From Acidimicrobiaceae bacterium (GTDB taxonomy: Bacteria; Actinomycetota; Acidimicrobiia; Acidimicrobiales; Ilumatobacteraceae), in the NCBI GenBank assembly GCA_947446815.1, contig CANFGT010000005.1:62001-126000 (forward strand): a DNA stretch of 64,000 bases, given 5' to 3'. Positions 26,891 to 35,672 of the stretch are shown here, piece after piece. Each line of letters begins with the position of its first letter. Positions within the stretch are counted from its first letter, which is position 1. The notes beneath the pieces were generated by a model that worked only from the letters and a program-made list of their open reading frames with translations, did no database searches and was not told the DNA's origin. The translations under genes were made by a program, and so were the position numbers.

Positions 26891-27262
26891 GTGCTCGCAA
26901 CCTTGCTTCAAATCCACCAGTCTTGGGCCTGGGTCGCCATTATCAGTAACGGCCTTGCCGGTATCTGGGCGTTGGCTGCGCACAAGCTCACTCCGTTACG
27001 CACGCGTGCGTTGTGGTGGTACACCGGTGTCGCGCAATTCACCATTTTCATCCAGGTGGCGCTCGGCGTCACCATGGTGAACAAGCAGAAGCTCGAGTTT
27101 CCCGCCTTCCATGCGTTCTACGGATTCGTTGCAATCATCTCGGTGGCGATTATCTACAGCTATCGCTTGCAACTAAAGAGCCGCGTGTATTTGCTGTACG
27201 GCTTTGGTGGACTCTTCCTGATGGGTCTTGGCATTCGCGCCATGCTCGTCGGCAAGGCATAA
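26891..27262 (+). CDS. Small four-helix membrane protein, unknown function
   Basis: A 123-residue protein with about four hydrophobic helices (14-32, 40-62, 66-90, 98-118). Three His residues (His9, His31, and one in FPAFHAFYGF) lie near helix ends, a layout that could bind heme or metal, but no named family is recognised. GTG 26891 is chosen because TAGATT lies six bases upstream and no ribosome-binding site is seen. It is followed by a strong bidirectional terminator. Confidence 0.6.
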   Translation: MLATLLQIHQSWAWVAIISNGLAGIWALAAHKLTPLRTRALWWYTGVAQFTIFIQVALGVTMVNKQKLEFPAFHAFYGFVAIISVAIIYSYRLQLKSRVYLLYGFGGLFLMGLGIRAMLVGKA

Positions 27263-27275
27263 AACTTCATTCGAG

Positions 27276-27317
27276 AATTAAAAAAGCCCCTCGCCGAAGC
27301 GAGGGGCTTTTTTAATT
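27276..27317. terminator. Bidirectional rho-independent terminator between the four-helix gene and pckG
   Basis: A perfect 19-base inverted repeat (AATTAAAAAAGCCCCTCGC and its complement) closes on CGAA. The T6 and A6 tracts on either side allow termination from both directions. Confidence 0.95.
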
Positions 27318-27324
27318 AGTGCAA

Positions 27325-29115
27325 TCAGCCAAGTGATGCTGCGAGATCGTCAAGCGACTTCGCAAGCTTGGCGGGCAATGCTGCGCCGAACTGTGCGTAG
27401 TGCTCACGAATCTGCGGCACTGCTGCCTTCCATCCGTCGGTGTCAACAGCCAAGAGTTCATCGAGATCTGCATCAGCAATGTTGAGGCCCTGGGTGTCGA
27501 TGTCGGATGGTGTTGGCAAGTAACCAATGCTGGTCTTGTTTGCAGCACCCTTGCCGTCAACGCGGTCGAAGATCCACTTGAGCACGCGGCTGTTCTCGCC
27601 GTAGCCCGGCCAGAGGAAGCGACCATCTTCGTCGCGACGGAACCAGTTCACGAAGAAGATCTTTGGAAGGTTCTCGCTCTTGGTGGCTGCGCCGACCTTC
27701 AGCCAGTGACCGAAATAGTCAGCCATGTTGTAACCGCAGAACGGAAGCATGGCCATTGGGTCGAAGCGAAGGTTGCCAACAGCACCGGCTGCAGCAGCGG
27801 TGGTTTCGGAAGCCATGATGCTGCCGAGGAACACGCCGTGATCCCAATCGAATGCCTCTGTCACCAATGGAACAGTTGTGCGACGACGTCCACCGAAGAG
27901 GATTGCCGAGATGGGCACGCCTGCTGGGTCTTCCCATTCAGGTGCGATGCAAGGGCACTGCGATGCAGGAGCGGTGAAGCGTGCGTTCGGGTGAGCAGCT
28001 GCGCCTTCGGACTCTGGAGTCCACACATTGCCCTTCCAGTCGGTTGCACGTGCAGGAGGTGTCTCGCTCATGCCTTCCCACCACACATCACCATCGGGGG
28101 TGAGTGCAGTGTTTGTATAGATGCTGTTGCCCCAGAGCGTTTCCATTGCATTGGCGTTGGTGTCGTAACCGGTGCCAGGTGCAACGCCGAAGAATCCGGC
28201 TTCAGGGTTGATCGCGTAGAGACGTCCGTCTTCGCCAAACTTCATCCAGCAGATGTCGTCACCGATTGTTTCGGCTTTCCAGCCTGGAATCGTTGGAACA
28301 AGCATGGCGAGGTTTGTCTTGCCACATGCCGATGGGAATGCAGCAGCGATGTACTTCGATGCGCCTTCTGGGTTGGTGAGCTTCAGGATGAGCATGTGCT
28401 CTGCAAGCCAGCCTGCATCGCGCGCCATCACAGAAGCGATACGAAGTGCGAAACACTTCTTGCCCAACAATGCGTTGCCGCCGTAGCCAGAACCATACGA
28501 CCAGATTTCACGGGTCTCAGGGAAGTGCACGATGTACTTGTTGTCGGGGTTGCATGGCCATGAAGAAGATGTCTGACCTGCTGCGAGTGGATCGCCCACG
28601 GAGTGAACGCAAGGAACCCATTCGTTGTCACCAAGAACATCGAGTGCTTGTTGACCCATGCGGGTCATGATGCGCATGCTGACTGCAACGTATGCGCTGT
28701 CGGTGAGCTGCACGCCAATGTGTGCGATGGGGGAGCCGAGAGGTCCCATGGAGAATGGCACGACGTACATCGTGCGGCCCTTCATGGCGCCCTTGTACAA
28801 CGAGTTCATCTCTGCGCGCATCTCTGATGGTTCGCGCCAGTTGTTATTCGGACCTGCGTCTGCTTCTTTTGTTGAGCAGATGTATGTGCGGTCTTCAACA
28901 CGAGCGACGTCGCCTGGATCAGAGTGTGCCCAATAGCTGTTCGGGCGCTTTGCCTCGTCAAGCTTCTTGAAGGTTCCTGCGTCAACGAGCGACTGACAAA
29001 GTGTCTCGTATTCTTCAGCAGTTCCGTCGCACCAATAGATGGAGTCTGGTTGCAGAATCTCTGCCCAGTCATTGACCCATTGCTTCAATCGGGTATTGCC
29101 TGTGGTTGCAGCCAT
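27325..29115 (-). CDS. pckG: Phosphoenolpyruvate carboxykinase (GTP)
   Basis: A 596-residue GTP-type PEPCK. The kinase P-loop [13 protein letters not shown], the metal/oxaloacetate block [26 protein letters not shown] and the N-terminal [19 protein letters not shown] are all conserved, and the length is normal for the family. It interconverts oxaloacetate and PEP in gluconeogenesis or anaplerosis. The ATG at 29113-29115 has GAAGAGGT as ribosome-binding site. It stands 79 bases downstream of the cold-shock-like gene on the same strand. Confidence 0.95.
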   Translation of the reverse strand: MAATTGNTRLKQWVNDWAEILQPDSIYWCDGTAEEYETLCQSLVDAGTFKKLDEAKRPNSYWAHSDPGDVARVEDRTYICSTKEADAGPNNNWREPSEMRAEMNSLYKGAMKGRTMYVVPFSMGPLGSPIAHIGVQLTDSAYVAVSMRIMTRMGQQALDVLGDNEWVPCVHSVGDPLAAGQTSSSWPCNPDNKYIVHFPETREIWSYGSGYGGNALLGKKCFALRIASVMARDAGWLAEHMLILKLTNPEGASKYIAAAFPSACGKTNLAMLVPTIPGWKAETIGDDICWMKFGEDGRLYAINPEAGFFGVAPGTGYDTNANAMETLWGNSIYTNTALTPDGDVWWEGMSETPPARATDWKGNVWTPESEGAAAHPNARFTAPASQCPCIAPEWEDPAGVPISAILFGGRRRTTVPLVTEAFDWDHGVFLGSIMASETTAAAAGAVGNLRFDPMAMLPFCGYNMADYFGHWLKVGAATKSENLPKIFFVNWFRRDEDGRFLWPGYGENSRVLKWIFDRVDGKGAANKTSIGYLPTPSDIDTQGLNIADADLDELLAVDTDGWKAAVPQIREHYAQFGAALPAKLAKSLDDLAASLG

Positions 29116-29194
29116 GTGCGGACCTCTTCGTTGGGGAGGATGAATGTGGAATGTTCCTTAGGTGACCCTAGGTGAACTGCCTACATCCTAAAAA

Positions 29195-29416
29195 TTAAAC
29201 CCTGGGGGTACCCATGTCTGACTCAGACCCAAGGCTGAGACTTGTGGCACGACCAGCCTCGTCGAGGACGAAGACAACGCGCTGACCCTGGCGAAGCATG
29301 CGGAAAATGCTGCCTTCGAGGGCATTGGGGGCGAGGTTGAACTCGGAAAGATCTGTATCGCTGATGACGACGCCGTCACCGCTGGTGGGGTCGTAAGCCT
29401 TGATGACGCCCTGCAT
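29195..29416 (-). CDS. Cold-shock-domain-like small protein
   Basis: A 73-residue protein, MQGVIKAYDPTSGDGVVISD at its start, with a five-strand OB-fold pattern resembling cold-shock proteins (GVIKAYDP..G.GVV..D....FN......FR.LRQGQRVVFVLD). The aromatic RNP motifs of CspA (KGFGFI and VFVHF) are not preserved, so nucleic-acid binding may differ. The ATG at 29414-29416 is eight bases downstream of the rpmB stop, implying a shared transcript with L28. The end of the gene overlaps a small GC stem followed by a T-rich run. Confidence 0.65.
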   Translation of the reverse strand: MQGVIKAYDPTSGDGVVISDTDLSEFNLAPNALEGSIFRMLRQGQRVVFVLDEAGRATSLSLGSESDMGTPRV

Positions 29417-29424
29417 GGGTGCCT

Positions 29425-29619
29425 TTAGCGGCCGGCCTTGACGACTTTGCCCGACTTGATGCATGCGGTGCATACATAGAGGCGACGGGGTGCGCCCTTG
29501 ACGATGGCGCGAACGCGCTGGATATTCGGGCTCCAACGGCGCTTGGTGCGCACGTGAGAGTGAGAAACTGACATACCCCAGGACGGGCCCTTGCCACACA
29601 CTTCGCAAACTGCAGCCAT
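29425..29619 (-). CDS. rpmB: 50S ribosomal protein L28
   Basis: A 64-residue L28: [20 protein letters not shown], then [12 protein letters not shown] and [15 protein letters not shown]. The two CxxC pairs mark the zinc-binding C+ form. AAGAGG serves as the ribosome-binding site. An eight-base hairpin (29642-29661) lies in its presumed 5' leader. Downstream is the cold-shock-like gene. It is divergent from fakA. Confidence 0.95.
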   Translation of the reverse strand: MAAVCEVCGKGPSWGMSVSHSHVRTKRRWSPNIQRVRAIVKGAPRRLYVCTACIKSGKVVKAGR

Positions 29620-29641
29620 TTTGGAAACCTCTTCGTATTCG

Positions 29642-29661
29642 CGAAAGGCGAGGGCCTTTCG
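29642..29661 (-). promoter_or_regulatory. Hairpin in the presumed 5' leader of rpmB
   Basis: CGAAAGGC/GCCTTTCG with a four-base loop, ending about 22 bases before the rpmB start codon. It could be a leader element or chance; there is no T-run to make it a terminator. Confidence 0.3.
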
Positions 29662-29766
29662 AACGCAGAGGTAAAAACTACCAGCGAGAGCAAACAGACC
29701 CCAACCGTGGAGGGGGAGGAATCACAGGGTACTTCTCATTGTTTCGGGCGAGGACCCGTGGGTAAG

Positions 29767-29772
29767 TAGCCT
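29767..29772 (+). promoter_or_regulatory. Putative -10 element of fakA
   Basis: TAGCCT, seven bases before the GTG at 29780, with no ribosome-binding site. It is the same hexamer and near-identical spacing as before miaB and the flavoprotein gene. Confidence 0.5.
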
Positions 29773-29779
29773 CAGGGAC

Positions 29780-31459
29780 GTGGCTGGGGCGCAAACACTT
29801 GGGGCAAATGAGTTCAGAGGCACAGTTGTCGCCTTCCGTGATGCCATGAAGGCTCATGGGCCTGCCATCAACCGCTTGAACGTCTACCCAGTGCCCGATG
29901 GGGACACGGGCACCAATATGGGCCGCACCCTTGACGCAGTGGTTGCGGAGCTCGAAAGCGCTCCCGCTGATCTTGCCTCTACATGTAAGGCAGTCAGCCA
30001 TGGGTCTCTGATGGGAGCCCGCGGTAATAGCGGAGTCATCCTTAGCCAGATTCTTCGTGGGTTGTCGTCCACCTTTGACTCTTTAGGGGAAGGTGTCGAC
30101 GGAGCTGGCGTTGCGCAGGCTTTGGCAAAAGCTGCTGCTGCTGCATATGAAGCCGTGCTGAAGCCCATCGAAGGAACCATCCTTACCGTTGTTCGCGAAA
30201 CGTCAGAGGGTGCCGTCGCAGCTGCGCAAGCCGGCGCTGATCTCGTGGGCACATTGCAAGCGGCACGCGCTCAGGGTCGTGATGCTCTGGCCCGCACACC
30301 CGACATGTTGCCTGTGTTGAAAGACGCTGGTGTTGTCGATGCGGGCGGCGCAGGATTCTTGTTGTTGCTTGATGCCTTCCTTCATGTGATTGCGGGCGAG
30401 GAGATGCCGGTACCGGATGAGTCAGCCGGTCCTTCGGCGGAGGCTCTCGAAGCAGTCGCGAAACGTCATCATGACGATGGCACGGTGGATGTCAGTGAAC
30501 TGCGTTACGAAGTGATGTTCTTGCTCGACCTAGACGATGCTCGTGCACTTGAGTTCAAAGCTGCGTGGGGTTCCATCGGTGATTCCATTGTCGTGGTCGG
30601 TGGCGATGGCATTTATAACTGCCACATTCACACCAACGATATTGGTGCTGCGATTGAAGCACCGTTGCTTCTTAGTGGCCGGCCAAAACAAATTCGCGTC
30701 ACTGACTTGTTTGAAGAAGTTGCCGAAGAGCACGCAGCACGAGAAGCAGAAATGGGTGGGCACATGCAGTCGCGCACTCAAACGTCTTCGTTGCCTCCAG
30801 TGACTTGTGCTGTTGTCGCGGTTGCCAGTGGAGAAGGCCTTGCTGAATTGTTTGGTCAGCTCGGCGTGCACGGAGTGATCTCGGGTGGACAAACTCTAAA
30901 TCCGTCAACGGCTGAACTTCTCGCTGCAGTAGAGCGGATGAATGCTCGTCAAGTCGTCATCTTGCCCAACAACAAGAACATCATTCCTGTTGCTCAACAA
31001 GTGGATGCACTCACAACAAAGGAAGTGCGAGTCGTTCCTACGTGCTCAATGCCAGAAGCACTTGCCTCACTTGTGTCCTACGATCCAGAGGCGTCAGCAG
31101 AATCAAACGCGCGAGCAATGTCTGTCGCTGCTGAAGCAGTAGCAACGGGTGAAGTAACGCAAGCGGTTCGTGACACGAACACTGATGCAGGCAAAGTCAC
31201 AGAAGGTGACTGGATCGGCATCGTACGCGGAGACGGCATCGTTTCTATCGCCGGCACCTTGGTGGGTTCAGCAACGCAATTGCTTGACCATCTCATTGAT
31301 GAGTCGCGCGAGTTGCTCACCATCGTCACCGGAAGCGATGCATCGGTGGCGCACACTGATCAGATCACCGCATGGGTGGCAGAGAATCATCCTGATGTCG
31401 CGGTGGAAGTGCACGCTGGCGGACAACCTCTCTACCCGTATCTCTTTGGCGTTGAGTAG
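29780..31459 (+). CDS. fakA: Fatty acid kinase-type DhaL/DegV-associated protein (FakA/YloV family)
   Basis: A 559-residue protein. The N-terminal DhaL (Dak2) ATP-binding domain carries NRLNVYPVPDGDTGTNMGRTL, whose Asp residues bind Mg, and GARGNSGVILSQILRG. A middle segment (HHDDGTVDVSELRYEVMFLLDL) and the C-terminal DAK1_2-like domain follow. In Firmicutes FakA phosphorylates fatty acids held by FakB; no FakB gene is in this window. It precedes recG, as is common in Actinobacteria and Firmicutes. The GTG at 29780 has TAGCCT seven bases upstream. Its stop overlaps the recG start. Confidence 0.85.
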   Translation: MAGAQTLGANEFRGTVVAFRDAMKAHGPAINRLNVYPVPDGDTGTNMGRTLDAVVAELESAPADLASTCKAVSHGSLMGARGNSGVILSQILRGLSSTFDSLGEGVDGAGVAQALAKAAAAAYEAVLKPIEGTILTVVRETSEGAVAAAQAGADLVGTLQAARAQGRDALARTPDMLPVLKDAGVVDAGGAGFLLLLDAFLHVIAGEEMPVPDESAGPSAEALEAVAKRHHDDGTVDVSELRYEVMFLLDLDDARALEFKAAWGSIGDSIVVVGGDGIYNCHIHTNDIGAAIEAPLLLSGRPKQIRVTDLFEEVAEEHAAREAEMGGHMQSRTQTSSLPPVTCAVVAVASGEGLAELFGQLGVHGVISGGQTLNPSTAELLAAVERMNARQVVILPNNKNIIPVAQQVDALTTKEVRVVPTCSMPEALASLVSYDPEASAESNARAMSVAAEAVATGEVTQAVRDTNTDAGKVTEGDWIGIVRGDGIVSIAGTLVGSATQLLDHLIDESRELLTIVTGSDASVAHTDQITAWVAENHPDVAVEVHAGGQPLYPYLFGVE

Positions 31460-33587
31460 CGAACCACTTACGCTTCGCGAACTGGACCAACTGAGTCTGG
31501 AACGCGTTCATGGAATTGGTCCCAAGACTCGACCTGCTCTTGAAGAGTTCGGTATTCACAGTGTTCTTGATTTATTAGAAACGTATCCGCGTCGTTACGT
31601 TGATCGCACCAACATGTCGACGTTGCAGGATTTGCAATTGGGCGTTGACACGATGGTCATGGTGAAGGTGGTGTCGTGCAAATCGATTCGCACGAAGAAC
31701 AATCGCGTGATGGTGACCGCAGTTGTTGGTGATGACACTGGCAAGTTGTCGTTGACTTTCTTTAATCAGCAATGGCGTGAAAAACAATTGACGCCAGGAT
31801 TTGAAGTCGCTGTATTTGGTAAAGCCGAGCTGTACAACGGCTATCGACAAATGACGAACCCAATTGTTGATCTGATTGGAAACCGCACGGGACGAATTGT
31901 GCCGATCTATCCCCAGAGCGGAAAGTCGAGTATTTCCTCAGAAGGGCTGGCGAAGTGGGTTGCTGATGCATTGGGCAAGTGTTTGCCGCGCACCATTGGC
32001 GATCCAGTGCCGGCGAAGATAATCAAAGCACGCAAACTTGTTGGCCGTGACGAAGCAATGCGCAGCATCCATCTTCCTGAGACTGCAGAAATGCATCAGG
32101 CCGCACGTCGACGTTTGGCGTTCGATGAAGTTCTCCGTGTTCAGTTGATGTTGGTTGGGAAGAAGGCGCAGTGGGAAAGGGATTCTGCTGGCTTCGCGCA
32201 TGAAACGACTGGGCATCTCATTGATGGCTTTATGAAGGCGTTGCCGTTTCCACTGACTGGTGCGCAGACTCGCACTATCGCCGAGATCTACAAAGATCTT
32301 GCATCGCCGAAACCGATGCATCGTCTTCTGCAAGGTGATGTGGGTGCAGGTAAGACACTTGTCGCAGTGGCGATGATGCTGGCAGCAGTGCAAGGTGGAC
32401 ATCAGGCAGCTCTCATGGCTCCCACTGAGGTGTTAGCCGACCAACACGCCATCGGAATTCGTGCATTGCTTGATTCGTTGCGACTGACTGACGACGGCAA
32501 TCTCTTTGGTGATCGTCAGTTACGTATTGAACTGCTGACAAACAAGGTGAAGGGTGCTGAACGAAAAGCAATCATCGCCGGCATTGCTGATGGCAGTGTG
32601 GACATCGCAATCGGTACGCACGCACTCATTCAGGACAAGATCTCGTTCAAGAGCCTTGGTGCTGTTGTTGTTGACGAGCAACATCGCTTCGGCGTGGAAC
32701 AACGCTCTCGGCTGCGCGACAAGGCACAAGAGTCTGAACATGGTCTTGTTCCCGATGTGCTGGTCATGACGGCTACTCCGATTCCACGTACTGCGGCCAT
32801 GACGGTGTACGGAGATCTGGATGTCAGCATTCTCGACGAGTTGCCACCGGGACGTACACCGATCGTGACGACGCGTGTCTCTGATGAAGGTGAACGCAGC
32901 GCAATGTGGGCCGACGTGCGAGAGCGTTTGGCGATAGGGCAACAGGCATATGTTGTGTGCCCTCTCATCGAAGAGAGCGAAAAGTTGGAAGTCGCGTCTG
33001 CGGAAGAAACGTATGAAGAGCTACAACATGGAGAGCTCTCCGGGTTCCGGATTGGTTTGCTGCACGGGCGTATGTCTTCGGTAGAAAAAGCAGAAGTGAT
33101 GGGTGCGTTCCGTCGTGGCGATGTCAATGTTTTGGTGGCCACAACAGTGATTGAAGTTGGTGTCGACGTTCCAAATTCGACCAGCATGGTCATTCTTGAT
33201 GCCGGTCGATTCGGTATTGCTCAACTGCACCAGTTGCGTGGGCGAGTAGGCCGTGGTGCGTTGGAATCTCACTGTTATCTCGTGACGCAGGACAATGAAC
33301 CGTCACCCCGAGTGGAAGCACTTGTTGCAAGTACCGATGGGTTCGTGCTTGCAGAGGAGGACCTCAACCTTCGCGGCGAAGGAACCATCATGGGCCGCCG
33401 CCAGAAAGGTCAGAGCGACCTCACGTTGGCATCGCTTCAACGCGACCTCGATCTCATTATGTGGGCCCGTGAAGATGCGGTGAGCATTATTGAAGCTGAC
33501 CCGATGTTGAAGAAACTGCAGCCATTGCGCGATGAACTTGATCTTCTCTTTAATGAAGAAGAGGAAGAGTTCTTGTTCAAGTCCTAA
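31452..33587 (+). CDS. recG: ATP-dependent DNA helicase RecG
   Basis: A 711-residue RecG. The wedge domain (about 55-170) precedes the helicase core: LLQGDVGAGKTLVA (Walker A), VVVDEQHRFG (motif II), VLVMTATPIPRT (III), then VATTVIEVGVDVPN (V) and QLRGRVGRG (VI). RecG remodels stalled forks and Holliday junctions. The only plausible start near the domain boundary is TTG 31452, which overlaps the fakA stop by eight bases; longer readings run through fakA in another frame. No ribosome-binding site is obvious, so translation may be coupled to fakA. Confidence 0.92.
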   Translation: MSSEPLTLRELDQLSLERVHGIGPKTRPALEEFGIHSVLDLLETYPRRYVDRTNMSTLQDLQLGVDTMVMVKVVSCKSIRTKNNRVMVTAVVGDDTGKLSLTFFNQQWREKQLTPGFEVAVFGKAELYNGYRQMTNPIVDLIGNRTGRIVPIYPQSGKSSISSEGLAKWVADALGKCLPRTIGDPVPAKIIKARKLVGRDEAMRSIHLPETAEMHQAARRRLAFDEVLRVQLMLVGKKAQWERDSAGFAHETTGHLIDGFMKALPFPLTGAQTRTIAEIYKDLASPKPMHRLLQGDVGAGKTLVAVAMMLAAVQGGHQAALMAPTEVLADQHAIGIRALLDSLRLTDDGNLFGDRQLRIELLTNKVKGAERKAIIAGIADGSVDIAIGTHALIQDKISFKSLGAVVVDEQHRFGVEQRSRLRDKAQESEHGLVPDVLVMTATPIPRTAAMTVYGDLDVSILDELPPGRTPIVTTRVSDEGERSAMWADVRERLAIGQQAYVVCPLIEESEKLEVASAEETYEELQHGELSGFRIGLLHGRMSSVEKAEVMGAFRRGDVNVLVATTVIEVGVDVPNSTSMVILDAGRFGIAQLHQLRGRVGRGALESHCYLVTQDNEPSPRVEALVASTDGFVLAEEDLNLRGEGTIMGRRQKGQSDLTLASLQRDLDLIMWAREDAVSIIEADPMLKKLQPLRDELDLLFNEEEEEFLFKS

Positions 33588-33629
33588 TGCTGTACGCACT
33601 ACGGTGGCGGTAACACAAGGGGGTCTGTT

Positions 33630-34436
33630 GTGGAATTACAAGGCAAGCATGTTGTTGTGACGGGCGGGTCACGCGGTATCGGCGAGAACATGGCGAGAGA
33701 ATTTTCTCGTCGCGGAGCAAAAGTCACGATTGTCGCGCGCAACGTTGATGCATTGAATCGTGTCGCTGCAGAAATTGGTGGCACAGCTGTAGTGGCAGAC
33801 CTCACCGATGATTCGGTTGTTGACGCCCTGATTGAGAACATCGAACGGAACCAAGGCCCCATCGATGTATTAGTGAATAACGCCGGTCTTGAAACATCCA
33901 CTGCATTTGCAGTCGAGGATGAACGTGAGATCCGCACAGTGTCACGCGTCAATCTTGAAGTGCCATTGATGTTGACCCGTCACGTACTGCCCGGGATGTT
34001 GGCGCGCAAGAGCGGTCACATTGTCTTTGTGTCGTCGCTTGCGGGTACAGCTGGGTTTCCAGGAATGAGCGTGTATGGCGCAACAAAGGCGGGCATTCTT
34101 AATTTCGTGAATGGCCTCAGCCGGGAACTCAAAGCAACCAACGTCAACATCACAGTCCTCTCGCCAGGGCCAGTGAACACTGACATGTGGGACGCAATTG
34201 AAGAGCGGACCACCTCAGTGCACGATGTGGTGAAGCGTTTCCAGAAACTACAACTCATCCCGACGGCTGACCCTGTGAAGATTGCACGTCGCACTGTCGA
34301 TGCAGTTGTGAAGAACAAGCCATTTGTTCGCGATCCAAAACGCCTGAGCATCAACTTCTGGCTCAATCACTTGCCCACAAAGATCTCGAATCTTGCGGCT
34401 ATTGGCATCAAATTCGATCCACTCGAAAAAGGCTGA
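33630..34436 (+). CDS. Short-chain dehydrogenase/reductase
   Basis: A 268-residue classical SDR: TGGSRGIG for cofactor binding (near residues 11-18), NNAGLE, a catalytic Ser in VSSLAGTAGFPG, and YGATK. An Arg after beta-2 (VARNVDAL) suggests NADP(H) preference. The C-terminal 40 residues with a hydrophobic stretch resemble membrane-associated SDRs acting on lipids. The start is GTG 33630 with AAGGGGG upstream. It lies 42 bases after recG and may be cotranscribed with it. The substrate is unknown. Confidence 0.82.
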   Translation: MELQGKHVVVTGGSRGIGENMAREFSRRGAKVTIVARNVDALNRVAAEIGGTAVVADLTDDSVVDALIENIERNQGPIDVLVNNAGLETSTAFAVEDEREIRTVSRVNLEVPLMLTRHVLPGMLARKSGHIVFVSSLAGTAGFPGMSVYGATKAGILNFVNGLSRELKATNVNITVLSPGPVNTDMWDAIEERTTSVHDVVKRFQKLQLIPTADPVKIARRTVDAVVKNKPFVRDPKRLSINFWLNHLPTKISNLAAIGIKFDPLEKG

Positions 34437-34439
34437 GCT

Positions 34440-34622
34440 CTATTCGGGTTGCAGGTCATTGTCGTCCTCGGTGAGTTCGAGATACCAAATATCTCGGCAA
34501 TCCCGGCAGCGGTAGCTCACCACATCATTGACCATCCATGATCCATCTTCGCGTGGTGAAGTCAAGAGGTGGCAAGGGCCACCGCAGTCGACACAGACAA
34601 TGGACTCGCTCGGTGTAATCAC
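34440..34622 (-). CDS. Small zinc-ribbon-like protein
   Basis: A 60-residue protein starting at GTG 34620-34622: VITPSESIVCVDCGGPC, then YRCRDCRDIWYLEL and an acidic end. CxxCxxxC and CxxC pairs suggest a single zinc ribbon. It starts 18 bases from the divergent rsmD start and ends four bases from the convergent SDR gene, so it fills the gap exactly. Not recognised as a named family; real because of its conserved-looking Cys pairs and fit. Confidence 0.55.
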   Translation of the reverse strand: MITPSESIVCVDCGGPCHLLTSPREDGSWMVNDVVSYRCRDCRDIWYLELTEDDNDLQPE

Positions 34623-34627
34623 CGCCG

Positions 34628-34633
34628 TAGTCT
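34628..34633 (+). promoter_or_regulatory. Putative -10 element of rsmD
   Basis: TAGTCT, seven bases before the ATG at 34641, no ribosome-binding site. On the other strand the same bases lie six nucleotides before the zinc-ribbon GTG (CAGACT), so the two promoters share DNA. Confidence 0.45.
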
Positions 34634-34640
34634 GCCTGTT

Positions 34641-35186
34641 ATGAGAGTGGTAGCAGGTGACCTTCGCGGGAGGCGCATAGAAGCGCCCACATCGGACGCC
34701 ACGCGTCCCACCACGGACAAGGTTCGAGAAGCAGTGTTTAATGCGTTGGGAAGCCTCGACGTTGTCGACGGCGCCCGAGTCCTCGATTTGTTTGCCGGTA
34801 CGGGGGCGATGGGCATCGAGGCATTGTCCCGAGGGGCTTCGCACTGCATTTTTGTAGAGCGCGACCGAGATGCTCTTGCCGTATTGAAGAAGAACATTGA
34901 GACATTGGGTCTTACCGCGCGCACCACGGTGTTGGCGGTGGATGCAACCTCTGTGGCCTCACACCAGCCCAATATCGACCTTCTCATTGCAGACCCTCCC
35001 TACGGATTTGACCAATGGCGCGAGCTCATCGCCGATGCCGATGCCACGTTTGTCATCCTTGAATCCGACCGAGAGATTGATGAAATTGAAGGGTGGGAGA
35101 CCATTCGGGCAAAGAAATACGGGCGTACCCACGTGGCATTTCTCCAACCCACTGATTCCTCAGGCGATACGGTGGAGGGCGAATGA
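34641..35186 (+). CDS. rsmD: 16S rRNA (guanine(966)-N(2))-methyltransferase RsmD
   Basis: A 181-residue Rossmann methyltransferase: MRVVAGDLRGRRIEAP (family-typical opening), VLDLFAGTGAMGIEALSRGA (SAM-binding) and the catalytic LLIADPPYGFDQW. It modifies G966 of 16S rRNA. The ATG at 34641 is chosen because the conserved protein begins there. It overlaps coaD by four bases, the usual rsmD-coaD pairing. Confidence 0.92.
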   Translation: MRVVAGDLRGRRIEAPTSDATRPTTDKVREAVFNALGSLDVVDGARVLDLFAGTGAMGIEALSRGASHCIFVERDRDALAVLKKNIETLGLTARTTVLAVDATSVASHQPNIDLLIADPPYGFDQWRELIADADATFVILESDREIDEIEGWETIRAKKYGRTHVAFLQPTDSSGDTVEGE

Positions 35187-35659
35187 GCACCGTTCTGTAT
35201 CCAGGCAGTTTCGACCCCATCCATAACGGACATGTCGACGTAGTGGCCCAAGCCGCCGAGTTGTTCGGCAATGTGGTGGTCGCTGTCATGCACAACCCCG
35301 ACAAACCCTCAGGATTGTTATCAACATCAGAGCGTGTCCGTATTGCGCGCGAATCACTGGCTCACATTCCCGGAGTCACAGTGGAAGCGTTTACTGGTCT
35401 TGCTGTTGATGCGGCCTCGTCTGTCAACGCACTCTGCATCGTGAAGGGCTTGCGCACCCCTGGTGATTTCGAGATTGAACAACAGATGGCTCACACGAAC
35501 TTCTCGGTCTCTGGTATTCGTACCGTGTACGTGCCATGTCAACCAGGCCTCAGTCATGTGAGCAGTCGTTTTATTCGCGACATTGCTCAACACGGCGGCG
35601 ATATTTCTTCCATGGTGCCAGCACCAGTTGCTGCAGCGCTTGCTGCAGCTTTCAAATAA
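35183..35659 (+). CDS. coaD: Phosphopantetheine adenylyltransferase
   Basis: A 158-residue nucleotidyltransferase of CoA synthesis: TVLYPGSFDPIHNGHVDVV with the HxGH motif, KGLRTPGDFEIEQQMAHTN, and SSRFIRDIAQHGGD. It transfers AMP from ATP to 4'-phosphopantetheine. The ATG overlaps the rsmD stop. The downstream gene starts 13 bases later. It is a standard-length family member. Confidence 0.95.
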   Translation: MSTVLYPGSFDPIHNGHVDVVAQAAELFGNVVVAVMHNPDKPSGLLSTSERVRIARESLAHIPGVTVEAFTGLAVDAASSVNALCIVKGLRTPGDFEIEQQMAHTNFSVSGIRTVYVPCQPGLSHVSSRFIRDIAQHGGDISSMVPAPVAAALAAAFK

Positions 35660-35672
35660 CGGAGCAAACAAA

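Noticed and set aside
27400-28563. 387-codon open frame on the plus strand opposite pckG
   Set aside because: Antisense to a full-length PEP carboxykinase. The codons mirror the real gene and the product shows no recognisable fold.
29678-30001. 107-codon minus-strand frame over the fakA start
   Set aside because: Covers the DhaL-domain codons in antisense and has no ribosome-binding site or homology pattern.
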